Assembly (NCBI RefSeq): GCF_003025595.1
Contig: NZ_PYMI01000003.1
Span: forward strand, 806,001 to 870,000
Direction of reading: 5' to 3'
DNA from: Photobacterium ganghwense
GTDB lineage: Bacteria; Pseudomonadota; Gammaproteobacteria; Enterobacterales; Vibrionaceae
Length of the DNA stretch: 64,000 nucleotides
The notes below the pieces were generated by a model. That model was not told the DNA's origin, ran no database searches, and was given only the letters and a program-made list of their open reading frames with translations. The translations under genes and the position numbers were made by a program. Below are positions 52,521 to 62,133 of the stretch, piece by piece. Every line of letters starts with the position of its first letter. Position 1 is the first letter of the stretch.

Positions 52521-53690
52521 ATGATTTTCAATAAAACTTATCGCATTTTGGCGGCCGGCAGCATGCTGCTTTCTGCCTCGGCATTTTCAGCGCCTGGCGT
52601 GATTCCTGATGCCCCGGTACTCGGAGCAAAAGGCTATGTGTTGATGGATTACCACACCGGACAAATTCTGGTAGAAAAAAATGCGCATTCAAAACTCAAC
52701 CCGGCCAGCCTGACCAAACTGATGACCAGTTATGTCGCAGGTCAGGAAATGAAGCAGGGGAATATCAGTAAAGATGACGTGGTCGTCATCAGCCGTAATG
52801 CGTGGGCCCGAAACTTCCCGGATTCGTCCAAAATGTTCATTGAGGTGAATACCGAAGTGAAAATGATGGATCTGTACCGAGGGATGATTATTCAGTCAGG
52901 TAACGATGCCAGTATGGCCATTGCCGAGCATGTGGCAGGGTCGGAAGGGGCGTTTGTCAGCCTGATGAACAGTTGGGCACAGAAACTGAATATGACCAAT
53001 TCTGCTTTCACTAATCCGCACGGGCTGGACAGTGATGGACTGTATTCGACGCCATATGATATTGCTCTGTTGGGGCAAGCGATTATTCGGGATTTACCTG
53101 ATATTTATTCGCTCTATAGCGAAAAATCCTTCACATATAACAAGATAACCCAGCACAACCGTAATGGCTTATTGTATGACCGCAGCCTGAATGTGGATGG
53201 CATGAAAACCGGATTCACCAGTGGCGCCGGGTACAGCCTTGCAACGTCCGCGACATCCGGCAATATGCGGTTAATTTCGGTCGTAATGGGCGCTAGCAGC
53301 AAGAAAGCCCGTGAGGCGGAAAGCAAACAATTGCTCAATTACGGCTTCCGTTTCTTTGAAACCGTATCGCCACATAAGCAAGGTACCACGGTTCTGACCG
53401 AGAAAGTTTGGATGGGGACTGCCGATACATTGGCGCTGGGGACACAGTCTGATACTTTCGTGACACTGTCACGCAATGATGCCAAGAACTTGCAGGCAAG
53501 TGTTGAATTGACTCAGGAACTGGTTGCGCCGATTGAAAAGGGGCAGATCGTGGGTAAGATTTTCTATCAGGTTGATGGTACCGAAATCGCCCAGGCTCCG
53601 TTGGTTGCGTTAGAGTCTGTTGAACAGGGCGGCTTGTTCAGCCGACTGATCGACTACATTAAGCTTTTCTTTGTCAACCTGTTCAAATAA
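52521..53690 (+). CDS. dacA: D-alanyl-D-alanine carboxypeptidase (PBP5/6 type)
   Basis: A 389-aa peptidoglycan DD-carboxypeptidase that trims the terminal D-Ala. The signal peptide ends near residue 23 (AFS-APG). Active-site motifs are the SxxK box SLTKLM near 63, SGN near 129-131 and KTG in GMKTGFTSGAGYS. The C-terminal amphipathic helix RLIDYIKLFFVNLFK anchors it to the outer face of the inner membrane. The PBP5 C-terminal beta domain is present. Single gene with its own terminator. Confidence 0.94.
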   Translation: MIFNKTYRILAAGSMLLSASAFSAPGVIPDAPVLGAKGYVLMDYHTGQILVEKNAHSKLNPASLTKLMTSYVAGQEMKQGNISKDDVVVISRNAWARNFPDSSKMFIEVNTEVKMMDLYRGMIIQSGNDASMAIAEHVAGSEGAFVSLMNSWAQKLNMTNSAFTNPHGLDSDGLYSTPYDIALLGQAIIRDLPDIYSLYSEKSFTYNKITQHNRNGLLYDRSLNVDGMKTGFTSGAGYSLATSATSGNMRLISVVMGASSKKAREAESKQLLNYGFRFFETVSPHKQGTTVLTEKVWMGTADTLALGTQSDTFVTLSRNDAKNLQASVELTQELVAPIEKGQIVGKIFYQVDGTEIAQAPLVALESVEQGGLFSRLIDYIKLFFVNLFK

Positions 53691-53747
53691 TTACAGTCGG
53701 TTACTATTTCTCATCACTATTGATGTAATTACACCGATAAGAAACAG

Positions 53748-53775
53748 AAAGAGCCGCATTAGCGGCTCTTTGTTA
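53748..53775. terminator. Terminator between dacA and ttcA
   Basis: The stem AAAGAGCCGC / GCGGCTCTTT with loop ATTA, then TTGTTATTTT. Serves dacA and may serve the convergent ttcA. Confidence 0.82.
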
Positions 53776-53828
53776 TTTTGTTTTCGCTGCCATTTCCCTA
53801 ATATCAGGAAAAATGACCTGGATAAAAA

Positions 53829-54758
53829 TCAGTTTACCTGAAGTACATCCAGTTGTTGGCTTGGGTCAAACTCAGCAACGTCTTCACTTGATACTGGTGT
53901 TGCTGGAATGTCTTGCTTATCAAAAGCTACATCACCGCCGTCAATCGCACCAGAGTCTTTGTTAATGCTCTTAAAGCCAAACAGATTGAAGTCAGCCAGA
54001 TGTGAAGGCACCACGTTTTGCATTGCGGTGAACATAGTTTCGATACGGCCCGGATAACGCTTGTCCCAGTCACGTAGCATTTCTTTAATCACTTGGCGCT
54101 GAAGGTTCGGCTGTGAACCACACAGGTTACAAGGAATGATAGGGAACGCCTTCATTTCGCTGAAGCGTTCAATATCTTTCTCACGGCAGTAAGCCAGTGG
54201 GCGGATAACAACGTGCTCACCGTTATCTGAAACCAGTTTAGGTGGCATACCTTTCATTTTGCCGCCGTAGAACATGTTCAAGAATAGTGTTTCCAGCATG
54301 TCATCACGGTGGTGACCAAGAGCAATCTTGGTTGCACCCAGCTCTTTCGCCGTACGGTACAGAATGCCGCGGCGCAGGCGTGAGCACAGAGAACACGTCG
54401 TTTTACCTTCTGGAATTTTGTCTTTAACGATAGAGTAGGTATCTTCGTTAACGATCTTGTATTCCACGCCCAAATTATCCAGGTACTCAGGCAGAATATG
54501 TTCCGGGAAGCCTGGTTGTTTCTGGTCAAGATTGACAGCAATAAGCTCAAAGCTGACAGGCGCGCTACGTTGCAGACTACGCAGGATATCCAGCATCGCG
54601 TAACTGTCTTTACCACCGGACAGGCAAACCATGATGCGGTCACCGTCTTCAATCATGTTGAAGTCAGCAATGGCATTGCCTACGTTACGGCGTAATTTTT
54701 TCTGCAGCTTGTTAAAGTTGTATTGCTGAGCTTTGGTTAGCTCTTGAGTATCGCTCAT
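53829..54758 (-). CDS. ttcA: tRNA 2-thiocytidine biosynthesis protein TtcA
   Basis: A 309-aa enzyme that thiolates cytidine 32 of certain tRNAs. It has the PP-loop [13 protein letters not shown] near 48-60, the two Cys pairs [10 protein letters not shown] and CNLCGSQPN that hold an iron-sulfur cluster, and the family sequence [29 protein letters not shown] (in parts). I use the ATG at 54756-54758 (MSDTQELTK). The order fnr-uspE-ttcA is kept from E. coli to vibrios. Confidence 0.95.
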   Translation of the reverse strand: MSDTQELTKAQQYNFNKLQKKLRRNVGNAIADFNMIEDGDRIMVCLSGGKDSYAMLDILRSLQRSAPVSFELIAVNLDQKQPGFPEHILPEYLDNLGVEYKIVNEDTYSIVKDKIPEGKTTCSLCSRLRRGILYRTAKELGATKIALGHHRDDMLETLFLNMFYGGKMKGMPPKLVSDNGEHVVIRPLAYCREKDIERFSEMKAFPIIPCNLCGSQPNLQRQVIKEMLRDWDKRYPGRIETMFTAMQNVVPSHLADFNLFGFKSINKDSGAIDGGDVAFDKQDIPATPVSSEDVAEFDPSQQLDVLQVN

Positions 54759-54971
54759 TCTCAATCTCTCGTTGACAAAACGGTCGTATTACATCGTAAA
54801 TTTCGACACTCACCGTCTGTTCAGAAACCTTGGACGTCTTCTTCTGCCGCTTATGGGGCAGAAAGTTTGTGGCGTGTATGATACGGATTAGCTCGTCAGA
54901 TGCCAGTAACTTTTCACTTAAATCCGTTTGTTCGATGAAAAAACACCAGGTTAGCAGCTGCACAACTCACA

Positions 54972-54997
54972 AGAAAAAGGCCTCCCGAAGGAGGCCT
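54972..54997 (-). terminator. Terminator of uspE
   Basis: The stem AGGCCTCC / GGAGGCCT with loop CGAA (CTTCGG-like on the minus strand) and TTTTTCTTG after it on the minus strand. Confidence 0.85.
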
Positions 54998-55053
54998 GAG
55001 TCGTTAATTGAAAGTATTGACGGTCTTATGTATAGAATCGCTGTAACAAGGCT

Positions 55054-56001
55054 CTATGAATCGGTCAGGTTCGGGCTCAGAGGGCTGATGTAACCTTCTG
55101 GTTTCAGTGCCAGCAAATCACAGTTAAGGCTGTCTATGGTGTGCTCAGCGGTATTCCCGATAAAGACCGCAGATAAACCGGTTCGTCCTGTGGTGCCCAG
55201 AATGACCAGTTCGGCGTCCAGATCTTCAGCGACCTGAGGGATGATATCCTCAGGCAGCCCCTCTAAAACATGGGTCTGCTCTTCAGGAAGCCCGTGTTTG
55301 TGTCGCAGCGCTTTCATCGCTTTCAGATGGTGACCGCGAACCGCATCCGTGTAGGTTGCCGGGTCAAACTCAGGTAACTCAATCGTAATGTTGACAGGTG
55401 TAGCCGGGTAAGCGTTGACGATATTGACTTCTGCATTGAGAAGCTCGGCAAAGCTAATACCCTCCTCAACAATAGCATCGTTGAGTTTGTCATGGGTTTC
55501 ATCTTCAGAAGCCAAATTAACACAGGCCATCACTTTGCCGTTTTCCGGCCAGCTGTGTTCTTTCACCAGTAGTACCGGGCAAGGACACTTACGGAGCAAA
55601 TGCCAGTCTGTCGGTGTAAAAATGACAGAGCCGATTTTGTCGTGATCATGGGTAGCTTTGATCAGCAAGTCATGGTGCTTACTGAAAACCTCGGCAATAA
55701 TTGCCTCGTATGGCCGATTATGCCATACCACGATCAACTCAATATCAAAACCATCATCGACATATGGCCGGATGATGTCTTGAAGCCAGGCTTCTCGTTG
55801 CATCACAACGCCACGACGCATTGCCTGACGTTCATCTGCGGACAGCATCGATGTCATTTCGTAAGAGAAATCATAAATAGCCAGAAAGAGCGTAATTTTA
55901 ACGTTCTCACATTTACGAGCGAGATGAATAGCGCGAGATAGTGCTGGCTGATGATCTTGTGCCGGATCGGCCACAACAAGGATATTCTTGTACTTGGTCA
56001 T
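55054..56001 (-). CDS. uspE: Universal stress protein UspE
   Basis: A 315-aa tandem Usp protein. It has two alpha/beta domains, each with a VVADPAQD-like start; the second ends GTTGRTGLSAVFIGNTAEHTI, the nucleotide-binding Gly/Ser loop. I start at the ATG at 55999-56001 (MTKYKNILVVAD), preceded by AGGGGG, giving the same length as E. coli UspE. It is next to fnr, as in enteric bacteria. Cytoplasmic. A palindrome CAAATC-AAC-GATTTG sits upstream at 56105-56119. Confidence 0.93.
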   Translation of the reverse strand: MTKYKNILVVADPAQDHQPALSRAIHLARKCENVKITLFLAIYDFSYEMTSMLSADERQAMRRGVVMQREAWLQDIIRPYVDDGFDIELIVVWHNRPYEAIIAEVFSKHHDLLIKATHDHDKIGSVIFTPTDWHLLRKCPCPVLLVKEHSWPENGKVMACVNLASEDETHDKLNDAIVEEGISFAELLNAEVNIVNAYPATPVNITIELPEFDPATYTDAVRGHHLKAMKALRHKHGLPEEQTHVLEGLPEDIIPQVAEDLDAELVILGTTGRTGLSAVFIGNTAEHTIDSLNCDLLALKPEGYISPLSPNLTDS

Positions 56002-56212
56002 AACTGCCCCCTTACACAAATTGTGTTGGCATCGAAACCAGTCTCTGTTCCCCAAAGGAATATTACCTGTCTAAAGAAAGTCGCTGACAGATAAAGTGCT
56101 TTACCAAATCAACGATTTGCCTCATATCGTTAAAGGTAAATCCATTACAGAGATAATCGATTTGGTACTAATAACTGTAACGTATAGGGGAGAAATTGGG
56201 GAGCAGCGGGCA

Positions 56213-56248
56213 TAAAAAAAGTGATATGGCTCATAGCTCATATCACTT
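56213..56248 (-). terminator. Terminator of fnr
   Basis: The stem AAGTGATATG / CATATCACTT around a 10-nt loop, followed on the minus strand by TTTTTTTATG; 25 nt after the fnr stop. Confidence 0.85.
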
Positions 56249-56272
56249 CTTTTCAATCAGTTAAGATAAAAA

Positions 56273-57025
56273 TTAGGCTTTATCTTTACTAATGCCAGCC
56301 AGTGCCGACAGGGCATCGTGATCCAGGATAGTAATGTACTTGCCTTTTACACTTAGCATTCCGGATTTCTGGAAACGGCCCAGCAGACGACTAATTGTTT
56401 CAACTGTCAGGCCCAGATAGTTACCGATGTCGCCACGTGTCATGGTCAGACGGAACTCGCGAGGTGAGAAACCACGCTGTGAGAAGCGCAGAGAAAGGTT
56501 GTACAGGAAAGCTGCCAGACGCTCTTCCGCGTTTTTCTTGGACAGCAGCAAAATCATTTCCTGATCGCCTTTAATTTCGTTACTCATCAGACGCATGATT
56601 TGCTGACGAAGTTTTGGCATTTTCCCTGACAGATCATCCAGAATCTCGAATGGAATTTCACAAACCATTGACGTTTCAAGAGATTGCGCAAAACTTGGGT
56701 GCATCATTTCGTTAATGGCATCAAAACCGACCAAGTCACCGGCAAGATGGAAGGCCGTGATTTGCTCATCACCTTGTTCGGTAATGGTGTAGCTTTTGAT
56801 GGTGCCAGAACGAATGGCGTATAGCGATTTCAGTTCATCGCCAGCTTTAAAGAGCTCTTGTCCTTTCTGGATAGGCTTCTTACGTTCGATAATTTGATCC
56901 AGCTGATCTAGCTCAGACTCATTCAACGTAAAAGGAATGCATAACTGACTGATACTACAATCCTGACAATGGATTGCACACCCGCCAGCCTGGACGCGTT
57001 TGGTTGCTAGTTTGTCCGAAATCAT
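56273..57025 (-). CDS. fnr: Oxygen-sensing regulator FNR
   Basis: A 250-aa CRP-family regulator. N-terminal Cys16, Cys20, Cys23 and Cys29 plus the central Cys in SMVCEIPFE offer the ligands of an oxygen-labile 4Fe-4S cluster. The cAMP-type fold is followed by a C-terminal HTH ([24 protein letters not shown]) with the FNR recognition residues ExxSR. An FNR box lies 18 nt upstream of the start (57043-57056), fitting negative autoregulation. It neighbours the cbb3 oxidase genes, typical FNR targets. Confidence 0.96.
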   Translation of the reverse strand: MISDKLATKRVQAGGCAIHCQDCSISQLCIPFTLNESELDQLDQIIERKKPIQKGQELFKAGDELKSLYAIRSGTIKSYTITEQGDEQITAFHLAGDLVGFDAINEMMHPSFAQSLETSMVCEIPFEILDDLSGKMPKLRQQIMRLMSNEIKGDQEMILLLSKKNAEERLAAFLYNLSLRFSQRGFSPREFRLTMTRGDIGNYLGLTVETISRLLGRFQKSGMLSVKGKYITILDHDALSALAGISKDKA

Positions 57026-57042
57026 AAGCCTGTCTAACCAAT

Positions 57043-57056
57043 TTGATGTAGGTCAA
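57043..57056. promoter_or_regulatory. FNR box before fnr
   Basis: TTGAT-GTAG-GTCAA matches 9 of the 10 fixed bases of TTGAT-N4-ATCAA. Its place 18-31 nt before the fnr start fits autorepression, as known for E. coli fnr. Confidence 0.75.
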
Positions 57057-57100
57057 TATTTTAACACAATATGAATCATTATGACGAGAGTTAAAAAACA

Positions 57101-57778
57101 CTACATAATTTGTTTGATTGCGATATAACCAGTATGAACCCCATATATCAATAACAGCAAGGCGCTTGCTCGTCTGAAATAGAGGTTGCGTAACAGCTTT
57201 TGTAATTGTTGTGCCATCGTACCGACTGCCAACATTGCTGGCAAGGTACCAAGACCAAAAGCCAGCATTACAGCCGCGCCTGAGATGGCGCTGCCTGAAA
57301 CCGCTGACCAACTCAGAGTGGAATACACCAATCCGCATGGAAGCCAGCCCCACAGCGCGCCGAACGGCAATGCAGCCAGGGGAGATTTCAGCGGTAATAG
57401 CGATTTGGCGCGGGGGGACACGTAACGCCATAACCATTTACCGGCGTATTCCAGTTTGCTGACCCCCGACCACCACTGACCGATGTAGAGCGCCAGCAGA
57501 ATCATTAGCAATGCCGCGACAAGACGAAGGCTGACCAGTGCCATGGCGTGACCGCTAAAGCTGGCCATACCGGCAAAAGCGCCTCCGATGATGGCACCGG
57601 CAATCATGTAGGAAACAATCCGCCCTGTGTTATAGCAGAGCAGATAGGGCCACCGTCGGGTTGTCTGGTTGCCGGGCATGCCGAGTGTAATGGCGGCAGC
57701 AACGCCGCCGCACATACCCAGACAGTGTCCGGCTCCCATCAGACCAATCACAAAAGCGGCGTAAAAATCACTGTTCAC
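57101..57778 (-). CDS. SafE/TauE-like membrane protein of the cbb3 cluster
   Basis: A 225-aa inner-membrane protein with about six hydrophobic segments. GLMGAGHCLGMCGGVAAAI at the start carries the Cys/His pattern seen in the copper-related members of this family that sit next to ccoS. FGALWGWLPCGLVYSTL lies in the second half. It probably helps copper delivery or cytochrome assembly for the cbb3 oxidase. The GTG start at 57776-57778 overlaps ccoS by 11 nt. Sulfite export, the usual database label, is unlikely here. Confidence 0.87.
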   Translation of the reverse strand: MNSDFYAAFVIGLMGAGHCLGMCGGVAAAITLGMPGNQTTRRWPYLLCYNTGRIVSYMIAGAIIGGAFAGMASFSGHAMALVSLRLVAALLMILLALYIGQWWSGVSKLEYAGKWLWRYVSPRAKSLLPLKSPLAALPFGALWGWLPCGLVYSTLSWSAVSGSAISGAAVMLAFGLGTLPAMLAVGTMAQQLQKLLRNLYFRRASALLLLIYGVHTGYIAIKQIM

Positions 57779-57968
57779 GCGACTTCTCGTTTGATGGTTT
57801 GTGTTGCTGGCTCACTTTCTGTTCGCTGTCGTTTTCATCAAACAGAATGTTGTAGCCCTGACGTTCGAGATCCTCAAATTGTTCACTGCGGACGGCCCAA
57901 AGAAAGATGCCGACAGCGATGCAGACAAAAATGATGGCGATGGGAATCAGGATATACAGACTAGCCAT
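57768..57968 (-). CDS. ccoS: cbb3 oxidase assembly protein CcoS
   Basis: A 66-aa single-pass membrane protein: LYILIPIAIIFVCIAVGIFLWAVRSEQFEDLERQG (in parts), where the segment followed by the SEQFEDLE motif is the CcoS signature. It is needed for putting heme and copper into CcoN. It overlaps the end of ccoI by 8 nt and the SafE-like gene by 11 nt. Confidence 0.94.
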   Translation of the reverse strand: MASLYILIPIAIIFVCIAVGIFLWAVRSEQFEDLERQGYNILFDENDSEQKVSQQHKPSNEKSREQ

Positions 57969-60357
57969 TTTCTTTTAGCAACCTTAAAGAGTTCGAGACA
58001 ACGATGATTGAGCTGGCTGACATGCCGGCAACGGCTATATACGGTGCCACAAGGCCCGCGACAGCCAGAGGCAGGATAACCACGTTGTAGCCCAGTGCCC
58101 ATGCCAGGTTTTCTCGAATAATCTTGCGTGTTTTCAGCGCAAGCGCTCTGGCACGGAGAATTCGGGAAAGTTGGTCACCCAGTAATACCATATCGGCAGA
58201 GGACTTGGCTACATCGGTACCGCCACCCATGGCCACTGACAGGTGAGCGCCTGCCAGAACAGGAGCATCGTTGACGCCATCACCGACCATCAATGCAACC
58301 TGATGACGGTCCAGACTGTGCAGATAGTCCAGTTTACCTTCTGGTGAGGCTCCCGCGACCAGATGGTCAACTCCCAGCGCCTTTGCTACTTTGGCAGCGT
58401 TTGCAGAGTTATCACCGGTCAGCATAGTGACATTGATACCGGCCGCCTGAAACTGCTGAATCAGCTCAGGGCTGTCTTCCCGAATAGGGTCATCCAGCTT
58501 GAACGCGGCGATACAGATGTCATCACGGCTGAGCCAAACTTGGTACTGTTCCAGCTGTTCAGCAGCAGGTTGGTGTTCGGCAGCGACACGCTCCAGCACA
58601 AACTCAGCTTTACCGATTCGCCATTCCCGTCCCTGGTCAGAACCTTTCAAGCCACTACCAATAATGTTCTCCACATCACTGAACTGCGGCACTTCCAGTC
58701 GGTGTCCAACAAATGCACGGGCAATAGGGTGATTGGCAAAACGTTCTAACTCGGCCGCCGTTGTGAGTACCTCTTGCTCCGTCAGGTTTGACGAAAACAA
58801 GCGAGTTTCAACCAATCGGACATTACCTTCGGTCAGGGTACCTGTTTTATCGATCACTAACTGGTTCACGTTGCACAGGGTTTCTAACACATGACCACGA
58901 CGTAAAAGCATTCCCATCCGACCCAGACGCGATGTTGCGCAGGTCAGGGCAGTCGGTGTGGCCAAAGACAGGGCACATGGGCAGGTCGCAACCAGAACAG
59001 CCAGAGTGATCCAAAGCGCATCTTCCGGTTTGTGCTGATGCCAGAACAGCCAGGTGCCAGCCGCGATAATCAGGATAATCCCGACAAAGTAACGAGCCAC
59101 AATGTCAGCAATTTCAGCGACTTTAGGCTTAGTACTTTGGGCTTCATCCTGAAGGCGGATAATGTTCGAAATCAGGGAGTTTTGACGATCCTGCGTGACA
59201 CGCAAGGTGACGTTCCCGTCACCATTGATCGTTCCGGCATAAACCAGATCACCGGCTGAGCGTGGCACCGGCATTGGCTCACCAGTCAGCATTGATTCGT
59301 CAATGGCGGTACTACCCCGAATGATCTCTCCATCTGCAGGCAGGCTTTCACCTGGCAGAACAGTGACAACGTCACCGACTTTTAGTGTTTTCGCGGCTAC
59401 CTGACTGCCATCTTCCAATGTAGCCATGGTTGGCACCAGTTTGAGAAGATTGGCACTGGCGGCGGCGGCTTGTCGTCGGGCGCGCATTTCAAGGAAACGT
59501 CCCAGCAGCAGGAAGAAGGTGAACATGGAGATCGATTCAAAAAAGACTTCACCTTTTTGCGCCACCGTTGCATACAAGCTGGCGACATATGCAAAGAGCA
59601 AAGCAATTGAAACCGGTACATCCATACCAAGAGTTCGGGCTCTCAGATTACGCCAAGCATTGAGGTAAAACGGCAGGGCTGAATAAAGCAGAACCGGGGT
59701 GGCAAAAATCAGGCTGACCCAGCGCAGGTAGTTTTTGAATTCGGCATCAAGGTCACCAAAAATTTCAAAATACAGTGCGACGGCCAACATCATCACCTGC
59801 ATGGTGGCGATACCGGCAATACCTAACCGGTACAAATAGCCTTTCATGGTGCGATGATATTGCTGCTCTTGAGCATCAGCTTCAAACGGCGCCGCTTTAT
59901 ACCCCAGTTTGTGGATGACGCCTAATAAATGGCTGAGTTTGGTTTTTTCCGGATCCCAAGTTAGCAGGGCGCGGTGTGTGGTGGTGTTCACGCGAATATT
60001 CTGGACACCGTCTTCACGAGTCAGCTGCTTTTCGATCAACCATGCACAGGCAGCACAGGACACACCGTCGAGAGACAGAGCGGCTTCCTTGAAATTCTCG
60101 TTTTCACGTACAAATTCCTGCTGAATTTCATCGTGGTCGTAAAGAAGCAGGGATTGGAGTTGTTGAGGTACGAGATCCGCTTTTTCAGCCGGGGTGGTGC
60201 GGTATTCGTAGTAGGAGGTCAGGCCGCTGTCGACAATAGTCTGAGCGACCGCTTCACAACCCGGGCAGCACATATCACGAAGTTCGCCCAGGATTTCAAT
60301 TTGATGGTGGTAATCCTGAGGAACAGGATCACCACAATGATAACAATTACTCGTCAT
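57961..60357 (-). CDS. ccoI: Copper P1B-type ATPase CcoI for cbb3 assembly
   Basis: A 798-aa copper-exporting ATPase. The N-terminal Cys-rich zone (CYHCGDPVP, CCPGCEAV) is followed by a heavy-metal domain with CAACAW near 100. Then come eight membrane segments with the CPC motif in TCPCALSLATP. The phosphorylation site is DKTGTLTEGN, and the hinge GDGVNDAPVLAGAHLSVAMG. CcoI/FixI moves copper out of the cytoplasm for the CcoN active site. The start overlaps ccoH by 4 nt. Confidence 0.95.
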   Translation of the reverse strand: MTSNCYHCGDPVPQDYHHQIEILGELRDMCCPGCEAVAQTIVDSGLTSYYEYRTTPAEKADLVPQQLQSLLLYDHDEIQQEFVRENENFKEAALSLDGVSCAACAWLIEKQLTREDGVQNIRVNTTTHRALLTWDPEKTKLSHLLGVIHKLGYKAAPFEADAQEQQYHRTMKGYLYRLGIAGIATMQVMMLAVALYFEIFGDLDAEFKNYLRWVSLIFATPVLLYSALPFYLNAWRNLRARTLGMDVPVSIALLFAYVASLYATVAQKGEVFFESISMFTFFLLLGRFLEMRARRQAAAASANLLKLVPTMATLEDGSQVAAKTLKVGDVVTVLPGESLPADGEIIRGSTAIDESMLTGEPMPVPRSAGDLVYAGTINGDGNVTLRVTQDRQNSLISNIIRLQDEAQSTKPKVAEIADIVARYFVGIILIIAAGTWLFWHQHKPEDALWITLAVLVATCPCALSLATPTALTCATSRLGRMGMLLRRGHVLETLCNVNQLVIDKTGTLTEGNVRLVETRLFSSNLTEQEVLTTAAELERFANHPIARAFVGHRLEVPQFSDVENIIGSGLKGSDQGREWRIGKAEFVLERVAAEHQPAAEQLEQYQVWLSRDDICIAAFKLDDPIREDSPELIQQFQAAGINVTMLTGDNSANAAKVAKALGVDHLVAGASPEGKLDYLHSLDRHQVALMVGDGVNDAPVLAGAHLSVAMGGGTDVAKSSADMVLLGDQLSRILRARALALKTRKIIRENLAWALGYNVVILPLAVAGLVAPYIAVAGMSASSIIVVSNSLRLLKENG

Positions 60358-60845
60358 TCCTTGTTCTGCCCGTACAGCGGAATCGGGTCGGACGTTGGTA
60401 GGTTAACGCGTCCCTGCAACATCCAGTCGCCATCGAAAGGCTCGATTTCGACAAACCATGGCCCATCCAGGGTTTCAGGAGCCTCAAAATGGTATTTACC
60501 GGACAAATCGGCGCTGACCATTTGAGTGAAGTCTTTGTTTGATAGAGTACGGTGTGTGAAAGTCACACGCAAGTTCGGGTTCGCTTTCAGTTCACCTTTC
60601 TGGAAATTGACATTAATTTCATTTCCTTCAACGGCGATGTTCGCGGTTATGTTGAGGGCGTCAGCCACACGTAGGCGTGAGAGGTCCTGATTGATGGCTT
60701 TGCCTTTCTTGTAATAGTCTTCTGCCACTAAGTCGACTTTATTCTGAGAGAAGATGTAGACGGCTGTCAGGCTATAGACAATCGATATGAAAGGGATTGA
60801 GAAAATGAACCAAGGCCAAAACTGCTTATACCAAGGCTTACTCAT
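60354..60845 (-). CDS. ccoH: cbb3 oxidase assembly protein CcoH/FixH
   Basis: A 163-aa protein with one N-terminal membrane segment (FWPWFIFSIPFISIVYSLTAVYIF, read in parts, about 9-32) and a periplasmic FixH-type domain. That domain carries DYYKKGKAINQDLSR and WFVEIEPFDGDWMLQGRV. It stabilises CcoN and acts early in oxidase assembly. It starts after a 119-nt gap from ccoP that holds a hairpin, and its stop overlaps the ccoI start. Confidence 0.93.
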   Translation of the reverse strand: MSKPWYKQFWPWFIFSIPFISIVYSLTAVYIFSQNKVDLVAEDYYKKGKAINQDLSRLRVADALNITANIAVEGNEINVNFQKGELKANPNLRVTFTHRTLSNKDFTQMVSADLSGKYHFEAPETLDGPWFVEIEPFDGDWMLQGRVNLPTSDPIPLYGQNKE

Positions 60846-60874
60846 ATTGATTACCTTTAAAGCTAAGATGGAAT

Positions 60875-60899
60875 TAGCCCCTGAAAATAACAGGGGCTA
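60875..60899 (-). promoter_or_regulatory. Hairpin between ccoP and ccoH
   Basis: A perfect 9-bp stem TAGCCCCTG / CAGGGGCTA with a 7-nt loop but no T-run after it. It may protect the 3' end of ccoNOQP mRNA or set unequal expression of structural and assembly genes. Confidence 0.6.
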
Positions 60900-60964
60900 G
60901 TCGTTAAGTCTCAGATTTTATTACAAGTAATTTGTATAAAATGTAACTGAGTGTATCGGCGGAA

Positions 60965-61945
60965 TTATTTGCTGGTTTCGTTGCTCAGACCCCAGACATA
61001 GGCAGAGATAAGCTGGATTTTTTCTTCGCCCAGAATATCTTTCCATGCTGGCATCACGCCGTGACGGCCGTGAGTGATCGTTGCTTCAACCGCGCGGCGA
61101 GAGCCGCCGTACAGCCAGGTGTTATCCGTCAGGTCAGGCGCACCAAAGGCAGGGTTACCCTTACCATCAGTACCGTGACATGCCGCACAAACAACGAAGC
61201 GTTGTTTACCTGCTGCTGCATCTTTGGCGTTTACGCTACGGCCTGACAGGCTCAGAACGTAAGTTGCGACTTCTTTCACACCATCTTCACCCAACGTGTC
61301 GATCCACGCAGGCATCACGCCCTGACGGCCGTGCATGATAGTGGTTTTGATCGTTTCAGCTTCGCCACCGTACAGCCATGCATTGTCAGTTAGGTTAGGG
61401 TAGCCGCTTTGACCGCGGGCATCCGAGCCATGACATTGTGCACAGTTCTGCAGGAACAAACGCTGACCCACTTTGATTGCTTCAGAGTCACCTGCAATTT
61501 CCGTAATCGGGCGCAGGGTTTTACCTTCAGCATCATAAGCCAGTGTTTTAAACGTTTCACCAAAGCGCGCTTCAGCGTCATCCAGCTCTTTCGCGTACTG
61601 GTTCAGGCGTTTTTCTTCCTGAGCACGAGCGATAGCAAGCTTAGATTCTTCTACCGAGCGAACAGTCTGATCTGAGCTCTGCCAGCCAAGGAAACCTTTG
61701 TAGTTACCCAGACCAGGGAAAAGGAACAGATAAGACAAGCCGAAAGCGATAGTGATCCAGAACATGTAGGACCACCATTTTGGCAACGGGTTGTTGATTT
61801 CACGAATACCATCGTATTCGTGGCCCATATCTTCACCTTCTTCAACACCCATTTTGTCCTTGCTACACCAGTAAAGGATGACAGCAATACCAAAAATGGT
61901 GCCAAGCGTGATGATTGTTATCCATAGACTCCAAAACGTCGTCAT
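60965..61945 (-). CDS. ccoP: cbb3 cytochrome oxidase di-heme subunit CcoP
   Basis: A 326-aa membrane-anchored cytochrome c. The FixP N-terminal part has two hydrophobic segments (about 6-27 and 58-76). The heme motifs are CAQCH and CAACH, each followed by a Met axial-ligand region (HGRQGVMPAW and HGRHGVMPAW). It passes electrons from cytochrome c to CcoO/CcoN. It starts 5 nt after the ccoQ stop. Confidence 0.96.
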   Translation of the reverse strand: MTTFWSLWITIITLGTIFGIAVILYWCSKDKMGVEEGEDMGHEYDGIREINNPLPKWWSYMFWITIAFGLSYLFLFPGLGNYKGFLGWQSSDQTVRSVEESKLAIARAQEEKRLNQYAKELDDAEARFGETFKTLAYDAEGKTLRPITEIAGDSEAIKVGQRLFLQNCAQCHGSDARGQSGYPNLTDNAWLYGGEAETIKTTIMHGRQGVMPAWIDTLGEDGVKEVATYVLSLSGRSVNAKDAAAGKQRFVVCAACHGTDGKGNPAFGAPDLTDNTWLYGGSRRAVEATITHGRHGVMPAWKDILGEEKIQLISAYVWGLSNETSK

Positions 61946-61950
61946 GCGTA

Positions 61951-62124
61951 CTAACTCCTGTCATTCTCACGCGTTGCCAAATCTTTTTCTTCGTCAGCAA
62001 ACACCAGGTTTGCTGCTTCCTCGAAGCGGGATGTTTGGCGTTTACTGTAGGCCCAGAGGACGATACCAATAAAGCTCGCGAACAGAATGACTGTCCAAAT
62101 GCTATGAATGGTTCCAATTTCCAT
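61951..62124 (-). CDS. ccoQ: cbb3 oxidase small subunit CcoQ
   Basis: A 57-aa protein in the gap between ccoO and ccoP. It begins MEIGTIHSIWTVILFAS and has one membrane segment, then SKRQTSRFEEAANLVFADEE, the CcoQ/FixQ pattern. The ATG at 62122-62124 follows GGGGGC; the stop TAG is at 61951-61953. It stabilises the CcoNOP core. Confidence 0.92.
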   Translation of the reverse strand: MEIGTIHSIWTVILFASFIGIVLWAYSKRQTSRFEEAANLVFADEEKDLATRENDRS

Positions 62125-62133
62125 GGTGCCCCC

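Noticed and set aside
57101-57778. Sulfite exporter
   Set aside because: The family name suggests it, but the Cys/His-rich start and the position after ccoS point to cbb3 or copper assembly.
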